Numbered from the stretch's first letter, positions 14,672-22,866 are shown. The stretch: DNA of 31,606 nucleotides from an uncultured Clostridia bacterium (GCA_934645275.1 CAKUDW010000003.1:1-31606); one strand, 5' to 3'. Numbers and translations: made by a program. Notes: generated by a model not told the origin, from the sequence alone.

Positions 14672-15667
14672 ATGGGCAAAGCATCCCCCACCATGCGCGA
14701 CGTTGCGCAGCTGGCCGGCGTATCGCAGGCCACGGTTTCCTATGTGCTCAACGGCACGGCCAGCATTTCGCAGGAAGTGAAGGCGCGCGTACATGCGGCA
14801 ATTCAGGCGCTGAATTACAAGCCGAATTACAATGCCAAGGCGCTCAAAACCCGCAGCTCCGACATTGTGGGCGTCATTATTCCGGACATCACCAATCAGT
14901 ATTATGCGCGTCTGTTGCAAATTCTGGAAGAAGCGCTGCACGCGCGCAACCGCCGCGTGGTTATCTATTCCACAGCCTACCGGCCTGAAATTGAGGAAAA
15001 CGCCATCGCCAGCCTGACGGCCTGCAACGCCTACGCAATCATCACGCTCTACCAGTTCACCAACCCCAAATGCTGGGAACAGCTCAGAGCCACCCGCCGG
15101 CCCGCCGTGGCCATCGAAGGCGGCAGCGCATGCGCGCAATACGGCATTCCCTGCGTCAATGTGGACAGCCACCTCGGCGGCTACATGGCCGCTCGCCATC
15201 TGCTGGGGTTAGGGCGCAGGCGCATCGCCTATGTGCACCAGAATTCCGGCATCGACGCGCTTCAGGAGCGCATGAGCGGCTACATCGAAGCCATGCGCGC
15301 CGTGGGCCTGTTTCGCGAGGAGGATATCTTTGTCACCCGAAATCCAAACGACAAGTGGAACGAAGGCAAGACGCTGGGAAAGCTGCTGGCCCGCTGCCCC
15401 TACGACGGCATCATCACCTCATCGGACCTGATCGCCATCGGCATCATCAAGGAATTACAGGCGTGCGGGCGGCGCGTGCCGGACGACGTGGCCGTAGTCG
15501 GTTACGACGACGTGCCCGTGGCCGAGCTGTTCATCCCCGCGCTCACCACCATCGCTCAGCCCGTAAGCGAAATCTGCACGCTGGCGCTGGAAGCCATCTT
15601 CCACGATGAAAAGAGCGCCCCGCTGCCTACCCTTCAACCGCAGCTGATCAAACGCGATTCGGCCTGA
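14672..15667 (+). CDS. LacI-family transcriptional repressor
   Basis: 331 aa, normal LacI length. The N-terminal helix-turn-helix and hinge are clear: MRDVAQLAGVSQATVSYVLN at residues 8-27 and the RV.AAIQ.LNY.PN region to about 51. The periplasmic-binding-protein-like sensor domain follows, with VGVIIPDITNQYYARLLQ near residue 67, the region around GGYMAARHLLGLGRRRIAYV, and the conserved PDDVAVVGYDDVPVAELFIP near the end. It probably binds a sugar-type effector and controls the divergent cupin/dehydrogenase operon through the palindrome at 14365-14380. The ATG at 14672 has AGGAG 11 bases upstream. It is transcribed alone and ends at a bidirectional terminator. Confidence 0.95.
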   Translation: MGKASPTMRDVAQLAGVSQATVSYVLNGTASISQEVKARVHAAIQALNYKPNYNAKALKTRSSDIVGVIIPDITNQYYARLLQILEEALHARNRRVVIYSTAYRPEIEENAIASLTACNAYAIITLYQFTNPKCWEQLRATRRPAVAIEGGSACAQYGIPCVNVDSHLGGYMAARHLLGLGRRRIAYVHQNSGIDALQERMSGYIEAMRAVGLFREEDIFVTRNPNDKWNEGKTLGKLLARCPYDGIITSSDLIAIGIIKELQACGRRVPDDVAVVGYDDVPVAELFIPALTTIAQPVSEICTLALEAIFHDEKSAPLPTLQPQLIKRDSA

Positions 15668-15709
15668 TCGCGCATCGCCGAGTCGTTTTTTGCCAGCCCT
15701 TATTCCATA

Positions 15710-15745
15710 AAAAAGCTTCCATCCTACCCGAGATGGAAGCTTTTT
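15710..15745. terminator. Bidirectional terminator between the LacI gene and the YczE-like gene
   Basis: A perfect 14-bp inverted repeat (AAAAAGCTTCCATC / GATGGAAGCTTTTT) with an 8-base loop. A-tracts and T-tracts flank both sides, so it can serve the plus-strand LacI gene (ends 15667) and the minus-strand membrane-protein gene (ends 15755). Confidence 0.9.
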
Positions 15746-15754
15746 ATGCCGCCG

Positions 15755-16393
15755 CTATTTTTCAAGCCATGGATCGGTCACGTGCAAGCGGAAGAAGGTA
15801 ATCAGCGGGCCCATGAACAGCGCGGTAATTACCGTGCCCACGCCTGCCTGCGCGCCCAGCGCCACACCAACGCCCGTACAGATTAGATCCGCCATCACGC
15901 GCACTGCGCGAAACGGCAGCGTTTTGCCCAGCAACTTCGGCTTGCAATCGGCAATGTGCAATGGAATAGCGTCATAGGTGGAAACGCCCAGGTTCGCCGT
16001 ATAGTACATGGCAGCGGACAGGCAGGTAATTAGCACGCCGATTGCCAGAAACACGATGCGCAGCGCCAGCGTCGGCTCGCCGAAAATTGCGGCGACGGCC
16101 GCTTCCGAGCCTTCCACCACGTAGCCCAGCAGAAACAGATTCAGGAATGTGCTGATACCGATATAGCGCCTGTCCAGGAAAAACACCACGACCAGCTGCG
16201 CGAGATTCACCAACATATACAGGGTACCGAAGCGAATGGGAATTACATTGGCCAGCCCGTTTGCGAAGCACTGATATGGGTCCACGCCGAAGCGCGCACG
16301 CTTGAAAAAACCGATGCTGATTCCAGTAAGCAGTATACCCAGCGTCGCCAGCACCACGCGCCGGCCAAGTTTCGCTTCGCCGCTGAATTTCAT
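15755..16393 (-). CDS. YczE/YitT-family integral membrane protein
   Basis: 212 aa from the ATG at 16393, which has GGAGGAGGG about 10 bases upstream. A GTG eight codons earlier would place that site inside the gene, so it was not used. Hydrophobic segments are seen near VVLATLGILLTGISIGFF, TLYMLVNLAQLVVVFFL, the LNLFLLGYVV region, IVFLAIGVLITCLSAAMYYT, and VMADLICTGVGVALGAQAGV with a further one after it: five or six membrane spans. The motif FGVDPYQCFANGL followed later by LGVSTYDAIPLH is typical of the YczE/YyaS/YitT group, whose biochemical function is not established. It appears monocistronic. A TATAAT-like -10 on the minus strand (16433-16428) precedes it, but no good -35 box was found. 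Confidence 0.85.
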   Translation of the reverse strand: MKFSGEAKLGRRVVLATLGILLTGISIGFFKRARFGVDPYQCFANGLANVIPIRFGTLYMLVNLAQLVVVFFLDRRYIGISTFLNLFLLGYVVEGSEAAVAAIFGEPTLALRIVFLAIGVLITCLSAAMYYTANLGVSTYDAIPLHIADCKPKLLGKTLPFRAVRVMADLICTGVGVALGAQAGVGTVITALFMGPLITFFRLHVTDPWLEK

Positions 16394-16511
16394 GGCAGAA
16401 TCCCTCCTCCGCTTCACTCCGCGTGGTATTATAGTGAGCCAATATTAACTGCGTTCGTGTATTTTCAATAAATGTTGCATTCTGACCGCTGGCTGGCACT
16501 GCGCTCTGCAA

Positions 16512-16577
16512 GGAGAATTACCGGCGTATTCCTTCAGAATCCGCCGGCCCGCAAAACTCTGGTTTTGCTAATTCTCC
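16512..16577. repeat. Nested palindromic intergenic repeat, tandem copy 1
   Basis: Outer arms GGAGAATTA and TAATTCTCC, a middle pair CCGGCG / CGCCGG, and an inner hairpin GCAAAAC-TCTG-GTTTTGC are nested or adjacent. The unit recurs 70 bases later (copy 2) and another 71 bases later (copy 3). The organisation resembles REP/BIME-type or miniature palindromic elements. Confidence 0.85.
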
Positions 16578-16582
16578 CCCTC

Positions 16583-16648
16583 AAGAATTGTCGGCGAGTT
16601 CCTTCAGAATCCGCCGGCCCGCAAAACTCTGGTTTTGCTAATTCTCCC
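16583..16648. repeat. Nested palindromic intergenic repeat, tandem copy 2
   Basis: It begins AAGAATTGTCGGCGAG, then is identical to copy 1 from TTCCTTCAGAATCCGCCGG through the GCAAAACTCTGGTTTTGC hairpin and TAATTCTCC. Confidence 0.85.
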
Positions 16649-16653
16649 CCCTC

Positions 16654-16720
16654 AAGAATTGTCGGCGAGTTCCTTCAGAATCCGCCGGCCCGCAAAACTT
16701 TGGTTCGCTTTTGTTTATTC
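16654..16720. repeat. Nested palindromic intergenic repeat, tandem copy 3 (3' end diverged)
   Basis: It begins AAGAATTGTCGGCGAG and keeps the CCTTCAGAATCCGCCGGC core. The hairpin region has changed to GCAAAACTTTGGTTCGC and the end runs into TTTGTTTATTCCTG, so the outer arm is degraded. Confidence 0.8.
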
Positions 16721-16735
16721 CTGAATATAAATAGA

Positions 16736-16766
16736 GCGGACTTCCTTCAATTCAAGGGAAGTCCGC
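16736..16766 (-). terminator. Probable terminator of the MATE transporter gene
   Basis: A 10-bp stem (GCGGACTTCC / GGAAGTCCGC) with an 11-base loop lies about 125 bases past the MATE stop codon. It is followed on the minus strand by TCTATTTATATTC, a loosely T-rich tract. Confidence 0.6.
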
Positions 16767-16891
16767 CACTTATCAGGAAACGGATGGCATGAAGGCATGC
16801 CGGGCACAAAGGCAAGCCCGATATGCGCGCCTGCTCTCAGTTTTTCAATCGATTTCTTGCGGCTCCTTCGCCGCCCGAGCCCGGCGCGATT

Positions 16892-18265
16892 TCAGCCGTG
16901 CGCGTGCTGCGCGTCATAGCGGCGCGCCGGATGACAGCATAGCAGCGCGATCAGAATCATCAGCGCCGTGGCCGCGAGACTCACCGGGTAGGCCGTCATA
17001 ATCGTTCTGAAGGTTCTGTTATGCGGAAAAACGAACTGAATCCAGGCGATGCGAATGCCACACACGCCCAACATCGTCAGCAACGCGGGTGCAAGCGAAA
17101 TGCCAAAGCCGCGCAGATAGCCGGACATCACCTCATAAAGCAGGCTGAAGGAATGCGCCGTCAGCACCAGCAGCAGTCGCGTATAGCCAATTTCAACGAC
17201 CTCTGGGTCGGCGTTGAACAGGGCCAGCAGCGTTCGGCCAAAGCCCAGAATCAGCGCTATGGCCGCCGCCAACACAATTGCGCCCTCGGCCGCGCAGAGC
17301 GCCAGCGTCCTGCGGCAGCGCGACACCTGACCTGCGCCAAAATTTTGACCCGTAAAGGTGGTACATGCCTGACTGAAGGCATTGAGAATATCATAGGTGA
17401 TGATTTCAATGTTGAATGCCGCGCTGGATGCCGCCATCACCACCGTGCCCAGGCTGTTAATGGCCGACTGGATCACAATATTTGAAACGGCAAATACGGC
17501 GCTCTGTATTCCGGCGGGCAAGCCGATGCGCAATATCTGCCTCAGCGTCGCCGGATCGATGCGCAGCTCGCGCGGCACAATGCGGATTTCCCGCTCGGAA
17601 ACGCGCAGCCTGCGATACAGTATCGCGGCGCTCACGGCGTTTGACAGCACCGTGGCGATGGCTACGCCGTTCACCGTCATATGCAGTACAGCCACAAAGA
17701 ACAGGTTCAGCACCACGTTCAGCACACCCGATATGGCCAACGCCGCCAGCGGAATTCGCGTTTCGCCGACGCTGCGAAAAATCGCCGCTTCGAAATTGTA
17801 CAACAGGATCACCGGCATGCCCAACAGATAGATGCGCAGATACAACAGTGCCAGTGGAAGCACGTCGTCCGGCACGTTCAGCATGCCCAGCAGCGGCGCG
17901 GCGGCCAATTCACCCAAAACCGCCACGACCGCGCCGCCCACGGCCGCCACGCACACCGAGGTGTGCACGGCCCGGCGCACGGAGCCCGAATCGCGATGCC
18001 CCACTGCCTGCGCGATTACCACGTTCGCGCCCAGCGCAATTCCGATGAACAGGTTCACGATCAAGCTGATAATCGGACTGTTCGCGCCCACTGCGGCGAC
18101 CGAAATCGTGCGCGCCGCACCGGTAAAATTGCCGACCACCGCCAGATCCGAGGCATTGAATAGCTGCTCCAATATGGCCGTCGCCGCTACCGGCAACGCA
18201 AAGCGCGGTATCTTGTTCCAGATCGGCCCGTGAAGCATGTCCAGTTGTCGTCCTTCCGTTTCCAT
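16892..18265 (-). CDS. MATE-family multidrug/metabolite efflux transporter
   Basis: 457 aa, the usual length for a MATE (NorM/DinF-like) antiporter, with about 12 hydrophobic membrane segments in two homologous halves. The N-terminal half has the typical PVAATAILEQLFNASDLAVV pattern; the second half repeats it with LRIGLPAGIQSAVFAVSNIV. Family role: sodium- or proton-coupled export of cationic drugs or metabolites across the cytoplasmic membrane. The start at 18265 is preceded by a GAGGGGG site about 12 bases upstream; a second ATG nine codons in (MLHG) is possible. It is divergent from a LysR-family gene with a 150-base shared regulatory region, so LysR-type control is likely. Substrate unknown. 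Confidence 0.95.
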   Translation of the reverse strand: METEGRQLDMLHGPIWNKIPRFALPVAATAILEQLFNASDLAVVGNFTGAARTISVAAVGANSPIISLIVNLFIGIALGANVVIAQAVGHRDSGSVRRAVHTSVCVAAVGGAVVAVLGELAAAPLLGMLNVPDDVLPLALLYLRIYLLGMPVILLYNFEAAIFRSVGETRIPLAALAISGVLNVVLNLFFVAVLHMTVNGVAIATVLSNAVSAAILYRRLRVSEREIRIVPRELRIDPATLRQILRIGLPAGIQSAVFAVSNIVIQSAINSLGTVVMAASSAAFNIEIITYDILNAFSQACTTFTGQNFGAGQVSRCRRTLALCAAEGAIVLAAAIALILGFGRTLLALFNADPEVVEIGYTRLLLVLTAHSFSLLYEVMSGYLRGFGISLAPALLTMLGVCGIRIAWIQFVFPHNRTFRTIMTAYPVSLAATALMILIALLCCHPARRYDAQHAHG

Positions 18266-18303
18266 ACGGCAATATTACCCCCTCACCCATTTTCAGCTTT
18301 ACA

Positions 18304-18332
18304 AGTATAAACCCGCTTTCAGAATATAGCAA
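18304..18332 (-). promoter_or_regulatory. Promoter of the MATE transporter gene
   Basis: Minus strand TTGCTA (18332-18327), 17-base spacer, TATACT (18309-18304), about 40 bases upstream of the start codon. Confidence 0.7.
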
Positions 18333-18359
18333 ATACCGATATTTAATGGTTTATCATAG

Positions 18360-18388
18360 TTGAAACGCATGATACAGTCTGCTATAAT
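18360..18388 (+). promoter_or_regulatory. Promoter of the LysR-family gene
   Basis: TTGAAA (18360-18365), 17-base spacer, TATAAT (18383-18388). The transcript would begin just before the AAGGAGGGGG ribosome binding site. The -35 box lies only 27 bases from that of the divergent MATE promoter, so one bound regulator could affect both. Confidence 0.8.
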
Positions 18389-18416
18389 TGGCCTTATAAG
18401 GAGGGGGATTGGCGGC

Positions 18417-19283
18417 ATGGACATTCGCGTGCTTCAAAATTTTCTGGTGGTAGCACAGGCAGAAAACATCACGCGTGCGGCGGAGCTGCTGCACATATCC
18501 CAGCCCTCGCTCTCGCGTCAGCTGATGGATTTAGAGGCCGAGCTGGGCAGGCAGTTGCTGATTCGCGGCAAGCGCAAGCTCAGCCTGACTGAGGACGGCG
18601 TGCTGTTGCGCAAGCGCGCGGAGGAAATTGTGGCGCTGACAGAAAAGACCATGCGCGAAATTGGCTCGGACGCTGCCGGAATCGAAGGCGAGATCTCCAT
18701 CGGCGGCTGGCCCGCGCCCAGAGTATTGCGTGCGGCCGCGGCGCTTCGCGCGGCGCATTCAGGCGTGCGATTCAATTTCTATGGCAGCGACGCCACGGAT
18801 GTAATTGAGCGGCTGGATCACGGCAGCCTGGATTTCGCAGTATTGCTGGAACCGGTGGACGCGGTGAAATACGAATATCTTTCGTTGAAAGACTCCTTCC
18901 GCTGGGGGCTGCTGATGCCGGACGACTGCCCACTTGCAGCGCAGCCCTGCGTAAGCCGGGAGGCGCTGCGCGCCGTACCGCTGATCATGCACCGGCGCGC
19001 GGGACTTCAGCGCAGCATCGCGCTCTGGGCGCAGACGCAGCCAGAACGCTTGAACATTGCCGCCACCTACAACGTGGTCAACAGCAGTCCGGCATACTTT
19101 GTGCGCAGCGGCCTCGGCCACCTCGTCGTCGGCGAGGACCATCTGGACGCGGACCGCGCGCCCGGCGTATGCTTTCGTCCATTCGAGCCGCCGCTCAGGC
19201 TACACCACGCGCTGGTATGGAAGCGCTATTCGCCGCTCGGCCGAGCCGCCGCTGCGTTTCTGGATGAAATGCGTCGCGGCTGA
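18417..19283 (+). CDS. LysR-family transcriptional regulator
   Basis: 288 aa from the ATG at 18417, chosen because AAGGAGGGGG sits just upstream; a TTG 19 codons earlier overlaps the promoter. The winged helix-turn-helix is typical: MDIRVLQNFLVVAQAENITR at 1-20, then AAELLHISQPSLSRQLMDLE at 21-40 and LGRQLLIRGKRKLSLTEDG. The substrate-binding-like effector domain follows from about residue 90, with FNFYGSDATDVIERLDHGSL and LDFAVLLEP. It probably controls the divergent MATE exporter and itself. Effector unknown. Confidence 0.95.
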   Translation: MDIRVLQNFLVVAQAENITRAAELLHISQPSLSRQLMDLEAELGRQLLIRGKRKLSLTEDGVLLRKRAEEIVALTEKTMREIGSDAAGIEGEISIGGWPAPRVLRAAAALRAAHSGVRFNFYGSDATDVIERLDHGSLDFAVLLEPVDAVKYEYLSLKDSFRWGLLMPDDCPLAAQPCVSREALRAVPLIMHRRAGLQRSIALWAQTQPERLNIAATYNVVNSSPAYFVRSGLGHLVVGEDHLDADRAPGVCFRPFEPPLRLHHALVWKRYSPLGRAAAAFLDEMRRG

Positions 19284-19334
19284 CAGGCCGCACTGCCGCC
19301 CGCAAAACGTCAACCGCGCCAATTGGTATTTCTT

Positions 19335-19405
19335 AAGAATTGTCGGCGTCTCTTTGCTAAAGCCGCCGACCCGTCCAACCGCTTCGCGGTTCGCTAATTC
19401 CTGCC
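19335..19405. repeat. Diverged copy of the palindromic intergenic repeat
   Basis: AAGAATTGTCGGCG is identical to the start of tandem copies 2 and 3 at 16.6 kb. It is followed by GCCGCCGACCCG, an inner hairpin changed to AACCGCTTCGCGGTT, and GCTAATTCCTGCCC, matching the usual GCTAATTCTCCCCC end. The inner stem has different bases but still pairs. Confidence 0.7.
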
Positions 19406-19419
19406 CTTCAAATAAAACA

Positions 19420-19480
19420 AAACGCCCCTTCCGCGCCTGACGACGGTCTGCTTTCGCCGTCGCGCACGGAGGGAGCGTTT
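19420..19480 (-). terminator. Terminator of the motor/coiled-coil operon (possibly bidirectional)
   Basis: Outer arms AAACGC...CCTTCCGCGC and GCGCACGG...AGCGTTT pair with small interruptions, and an inner GACGACGG/CCGTCGC pairing extends the stem. On the minus strand it ends in a strong T-rich tract (GTTTTGTTTTATTT). It follows the gene that stops at 19507 and could also serve the plus-strand LysR gene. Confidence 0.8.
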
Positions 19481-19506
19481 CTCATATACCTATTATTTAT
19501 TGTCCT

Positions 19507-21099
19507 TTATTTCGCGATAATTTTCACCGGCACGCGCGTAGCGGACACGCTTTCGCCGTCCCTGTACACGCTGGCGATAGCCACGGCTTCGTACTCGCCA
19601 ACTTCGAGCGCACGGTTCAGTTCAAACGTATCCAGCGCCTCGCCGGGCTTGAGCGCCGCAGAACGGAACAGCTCCTCGCCGTCCATTTCCAGGGTGATGA
19701 CCACATCGTTGCCGCTGAGCGCATTGTTGGCGTAGCCCCAGCTGGCATGAGCGGAACCTGCCTCCACAATGATGCAATCGCTGAGCGTAGCGGCAGTGTA
19801 CGCCTCGCCCTCGCTCAGGTCGCGAGCGAGCATGTACACGCGCAGCTGCGCCTCATACTTTTCCAACAGCGCCTGCGCTTCAATCAGTTGGGCGTTCAGC
19901 GCGTCCACGCGAGCTTGTTCCTCGGCCATCTGCTGATTCAGCGCATCAATGCGCGCATCAGCCTCGTCGGAAGCGCTCTGATGCTCGGCCTGAAGCGCAT
20001 CAATCTGCGCCTGCAAATCGCCGACGGCAGCATTACTCTGCTCGATTTCCGCTGTAAGCTCATCCACGCGCGTCTGCGCGTCGCCCAGCGACTTTTCCAG
20101 CTCGGAAATACTGTCTGCCGAAGCTTCAAGCTCCGCCTGCTGCTGCGAAATCTCGCTCAGCGCGCCGTTCAGATCGTCCACGTAGGTGTTCAGGCTGCCC
20201 TTGAGCTCGCTCAGCGCGGCAACCTTTTCCTCGTCGCTCATGCTGTCCGGCCCGGCTTCGACGATTCGGTCGATGTCGGCGTAGATATCGTCCATATTCA
20301 CGCGATCTGCGTTGCGAATGGCTGCGGGCGCGGTCACCGCCGGCACAATCACCACTGGCGATCCATCGCCGGATTGCGCGGGCTGGGGCTGCGCGGACGT
20401 GGCGGGCGCGGGCGCTTCATGATTGGCGGCGTCGCCGTCCGCGGCGCCTCCATCCAACTCGGCAATGCGGGCCTGGGCCGTTTCAATGGCCTGCGTCAGT
20501 TCACCAATGCGCGCCTCGGCCTCGGCCGCGCAGCTCTCCAGCTCGTCAATGCGGGTCTGGTATTCAGCCGCAGCGTCCTCAAGGTTGGCAATGGTGTAGC
20601 GCGCCTGTTCATTTTCGCCGCTCAGCGCTTCCGCTGCGCTTTGGCTCTCAGTCAGCTGGGTTTCAAGCTCCGTGTGCTTCGCCTGTGCCTCAGTCAGTTG
20701 AGTCTCCAACTCGCCATGCTTTGCCTGAGCCTCGGTCAGCTGCGCCTCGAGCGCCGCGCTATTTTCCTGCGCCTCCGTCAGCTGCGCTTCAAGCTCGGCG
20801 TGCCGGGCCTGGGCCTCGGTCAGCTGCGCTTCGAGCGTCGCGCCGCTCTCCTGCGCCTCCGTCAGCTGGGCCTCCAGCGTACCGGTTTTTTCCTGTTCGG
20901 CGGCCAGTTCGCCGCTCACGGTTTCATATTCCGCATTCAGCGCATCGTATTTCTCCGTTTCGCTTGCCAGTTGATTGCTGATTGCTGCCAACGACTCGCG
21001 CGAACCCGACAGACGACCGTTCACAACGATGACCGCCACAATCGCCGCCGCGAGCAACACCAGCAGCACAATGAGCCACACCCTGTTTTTGCGATCCAT
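19507..21099 (-). CDS. Membrane-anchored long coiled-coil protein with C-terminal beta domain
   Basis: 530 aa, not recognised as a named family. An N-terminal membrane anchor (WLIVLLVLLAAAIVAVIVV, residues 8-26) is followed by an extracytoplasmic coiled coil. This includes six near-identical 14-residue units (LEAQLTEAQ plus five) around residues 75-158. Next come an Ala/Pro/Gln-rich linker (about 215-265), a second coiled coil (about 275-430) and a C-terminal beta-rich domain of roughly 85 residues (VVITLEMDGEELFRSAAL...), probably Ig-like. The ATG at 21099 has AAGGAGG upstream. It is the last of four co-directional genes that begin with a MotA/TolQ-like and a MotB/OmpA-like protein, so a structural or scaffold role for that envelope complex is reasonable inference. 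The distance from the previous gene is 148 bases. Confidence 0.85.
   Translation of the reverse strand: MDRKNRVWLIVLLVLLAAAIVAVIVVNGRLSGSRESLAAISNQLASETEKYDALNAEYETVSGELAAEQEKTGTLEAQLTEAQESGATLEAQLTEAQARHAELEAQLTEAQENSAALEAQLTEAQAKHGELETQLTEAQAKHTELETQLTESQSAAEALSGENEQARYTIANLEDAAAEYQTRIDELESCAAEAEARIGELTQAIETAQARIAELDGGAADGDAANHEAPAPATSAQPQPAQSGDGSPVVIVPAVTAPAAIRNADRVNMDDIYADIDRIVEAGPDSMSDEEKVAALSELKGSLNTYVDDLNGALSEISQQQAELEASADSISELEKSLGDAQTRVDELTAEIEQSNAAVGDLQAQIDALQAEHQSASDEADARIDALNQQMAEEQARVDALNAQLIEAQALLEKYEAQLRVYMLARDLSEGEAYTAATLSDCIIVEAGSAHASWGYANNALSGNDVVITLEMDGEELFRSAALKPGEALDTFELNRALEVGEYEAVAIASVYRDGESVSATRVPVKIIAK
20626..20877 (-). repeat. Six tandem 42-bp coding repeats
   Basis: They encode LEAQLTEAQESGAT, LEAQLTEAQARHAE, LEAQLTEAQENSAA, LEAQLTEAQAKHGE, LETQLTEAQAKHTE and LETQLTESQSAAEA. 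Each unit is two heptads, which extends the coiled-coil rod. Copy number may vary between strains. Confidence 0.9.
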
Positions 21100-21247
21100 A
21101 CGATGAGCCTCCTTAGAAATGTCGTATCTGAATATCGTGCCGTTCGACGATTCCGCAGCACTGCAGAATCGCCCGCCTTAATTCTATTGTAGCATAGATT
21201 TTACTGCATGAACAGTCCCTTGCGGCGGAAAAATTGCCGGTGCAGCG

Positions 21248-21802
21248 CTATGCCGCGGAATTTTCCGGCTGCGGCGAGGCCACGGGCTCCATCAGCACGG
21301 TGCGCTGCTGCATGCCGATAATTTTCCACGCACCATTATCCTTCACGAGGGTAATATCATAGCGGCCGCCCTGCCACGCGGGAATGGTATCCGACGCCTC
21401 GCTCCGGCGGCTGGCGATGACGCTGCCGGTAATCGAGGGCACGCGCTCTACCACCGTACATGTGGCGTAGCTGTCCCACGGCCAGGCCCAGAGCTTTTCG
21501 ATGGTCAGATCATATTCGAAATCGGTGATATTGTAATCATCGTACACGCTGGTGCCGTCAAACGCGCCTTCCAGCGCCGGATCGGTACTCAGAAAGTCGG
21601 CGTGGAAATAGAAGTTCAGGTTTTCCGCATCCTCCTGCGTCAGAATCACGTCCGCACGCTTTTCCAGTCCGTCCGTCAAAATCACATAGATATTGGCGGT
21701 ATTTAGGCCCATGTAAAAGCCGCAGATAATCATGCCGCAGAGTATACAGACCAGAATCAGTCTGGACGCGATGAACCAGACCAGCCTTCTAAGATAGACC
21801 AC
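21248..21802 (-). CDS. Single-pass extracytoplasmic protein, possibly NTF2-like, in the motor operon
   Basis: 184 aa, no firm family. The start is a GTG at 21802 with AAGGGG about 9 bases upstream; no ATG fits. An N-terminal membrane segment (ASRLILVCILCGMIICGFYM, about residues 12-31) is followed by an outward-facing domain of about 150 residues. The C-terminal pattern GGRYDITLVKDNGAWKIIGM is typical of the last strands of NTF2-like/SnoaL-type extracellular domains in Firmicutes, but this is fold guesswork. It lies 77 bases after the MotB/OmpA-like gene and 148 bases before the coiled-coil gene on the same strand. A partner role for the stator-like pair is inferred from position only. Confidence 0.85.
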   Translation of the reverse strand: MVYLRRLVWFIASRLILVCILCGMIICGFYMGLNTANIYVILTDGLEKRADVILTQEDAENLNFYFHADFLSTDPALEGAFDGTSVYDDYNITDFEYDLTIEKLWAWPWDSYATCTVVERVPSITGSVIASRRSEASDTIPAWQGGRYDITLVKDNGAWKIIGMQQRTVLMEPVASPQPENSAA

Positions 21803-21879
21803 CTTTTATATCCCCTTCACATGTAATTTGGCGCGCCGGGAGCGGTTGAAACCGTCGCCGCATATTCCGGGAATCGCGC

Positions 21880-22866
21880 TCATGCGTCGTTGTTTTCCAG
21901 GATTTCGCGCAACTGCTGAATCATCTGTTCGTCCGTCAGGCGGAATTTGAATACCACGCGTCGGGACGCGGCCTTGTCCTCGGCGCCGTTCGCATCGAAG
22001 ATGCGGTCGGAATAGCTGCGGCCGTTTACCGTAACTACCGGGCGCAGCTCATTTTTCATATCTGCGGAGACCGCCTGACAGCTGTCGCCCAGCACGTAAC
22101 TGGCCACCGCCAGCGCGCGCTGCTGAGAAAGCTCCAGATTATCCAGATACTTGCCGTCCGAATCCGTGTGTCCCTCGATGATGATTTCGGAAACATAGCC
22201 CCTGTACTCGTCAGAGAACAGCACGTTCAGGTACACCGGCAGGAACTGATCCACAAATTCTTTGCCGCGCTCGGTCAGGCTGTACTGGCCGGATTCAAAC
22301 AACACATCCGATTCCAGCGCGATGGAACCGTTGGCCGGGTCCACTGTAGCGGAAATGTTGCTGGTTTTCAGCGCCGACGAAAGCGATGAAATCAGCCGCG
22401 TTTTCAAGCCGACCAGCTGCTCGATCTGCGTCTGCTGATTCTCCAGTTGGGTCTGCTGCTCGGTCAGCTGCGCCTGCTGACTGTCGAGCGCTGCCTGCGC
22501 CTCGGCCAGCGCGGACTGCGTGTCCTTCAGTTCGCTCTGCTGCTGCTCAAGTATTTCCTGGGCGCTCTTGAGCTCATTTTCCTTTGCATCCAGCAGAATC
22601 TGGTTGGCAATCATCTGCTTTTCCGCGTCGCTCAGTTTGGTTTTCTGTGCTTCCAGCTCCGTCTGCGCCTGATCCAGCTGGTATTCGCGCCTGGCAATTT
22701 CCGCCTGATTGATTTCCGCCAGATTGAAATATTGATAGATGATGTAGAACATCACCAGTATGATAATCATGACCAGTGAGCTCATCAAATCCGAAAAGCT
22801 CAGCCAGTGGCTGCCGTCGCCGCCGCGCCTGCGCCCGGACGACTGATACCTACGATATGAACGCAT
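21880..22866 (-). CDS. MotB/ZorB-like stator protein with OmpA-type peptidoglycan-binding domain
   Basis: 328 aa. A short basic cytoplasmic tail leads to a single membrane span (about 27-47) that begins with WLSFSDLMSS. D26 is at the position of the ion-carrying aspartate of MotB, TolR/ExbD and ZorB. A coiled coil follows (about 50-160), with repeats such as LTEQQTQLENQQTQIEQL. The C-terminal OmpA/MotB domain (about 170-320) has the conserved IIIEGHTDSDG, LSQQRALAVASYVL and a final RRVVFKFRL. Family role: couples ion flow to torque while anchored to peptidoglycan. It starts 35 bases after the MotA-like gene, a normal stator pairing. No flagellar genes are nearby. The ribosome site AAAGGCGGTGA is moderate. 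Confidence 0.93.
   Translation of the reverse strand: MRSYRRYQSSGRRRGGDGSHWLSFSDLMSSLVMIIILVMFYIIYQYFNLAEINQAEIARREYQLDQAQTELEAQKTKLSDAEKQMIANQILLDAKENELKSAQEILEQQQSELKDTQSALAEAQAALDSQQAQLTEQQTQLENQQTQIEQLVGLKTRLISSLSSALKTSNISATVDPANGSIALESDVLFESGQYSLTERGKEFVDQFLPVYLNVLFSDEYRGYVSEIIIEGHTDSDGKYLDNLELSQQRALAVASYVLGDSCQAVSADMKNELRPVVTVNGRSYSDRIFDANGAEDKAASRRVVFKFRLTDEQMIQQLREILENNDA

Noticed and set aside
15755..16417. GTG start for the YczE-like protein
   Set aside because: The strong GGAGGAGGG site lies after that GTG and correctly spaced before the ATG at 16393.
16512..16720. CRISPR array
   Set aside because: The repeated part covers almost the whole 70-bp period, so there are no unique spacers, and no cas genes are present.
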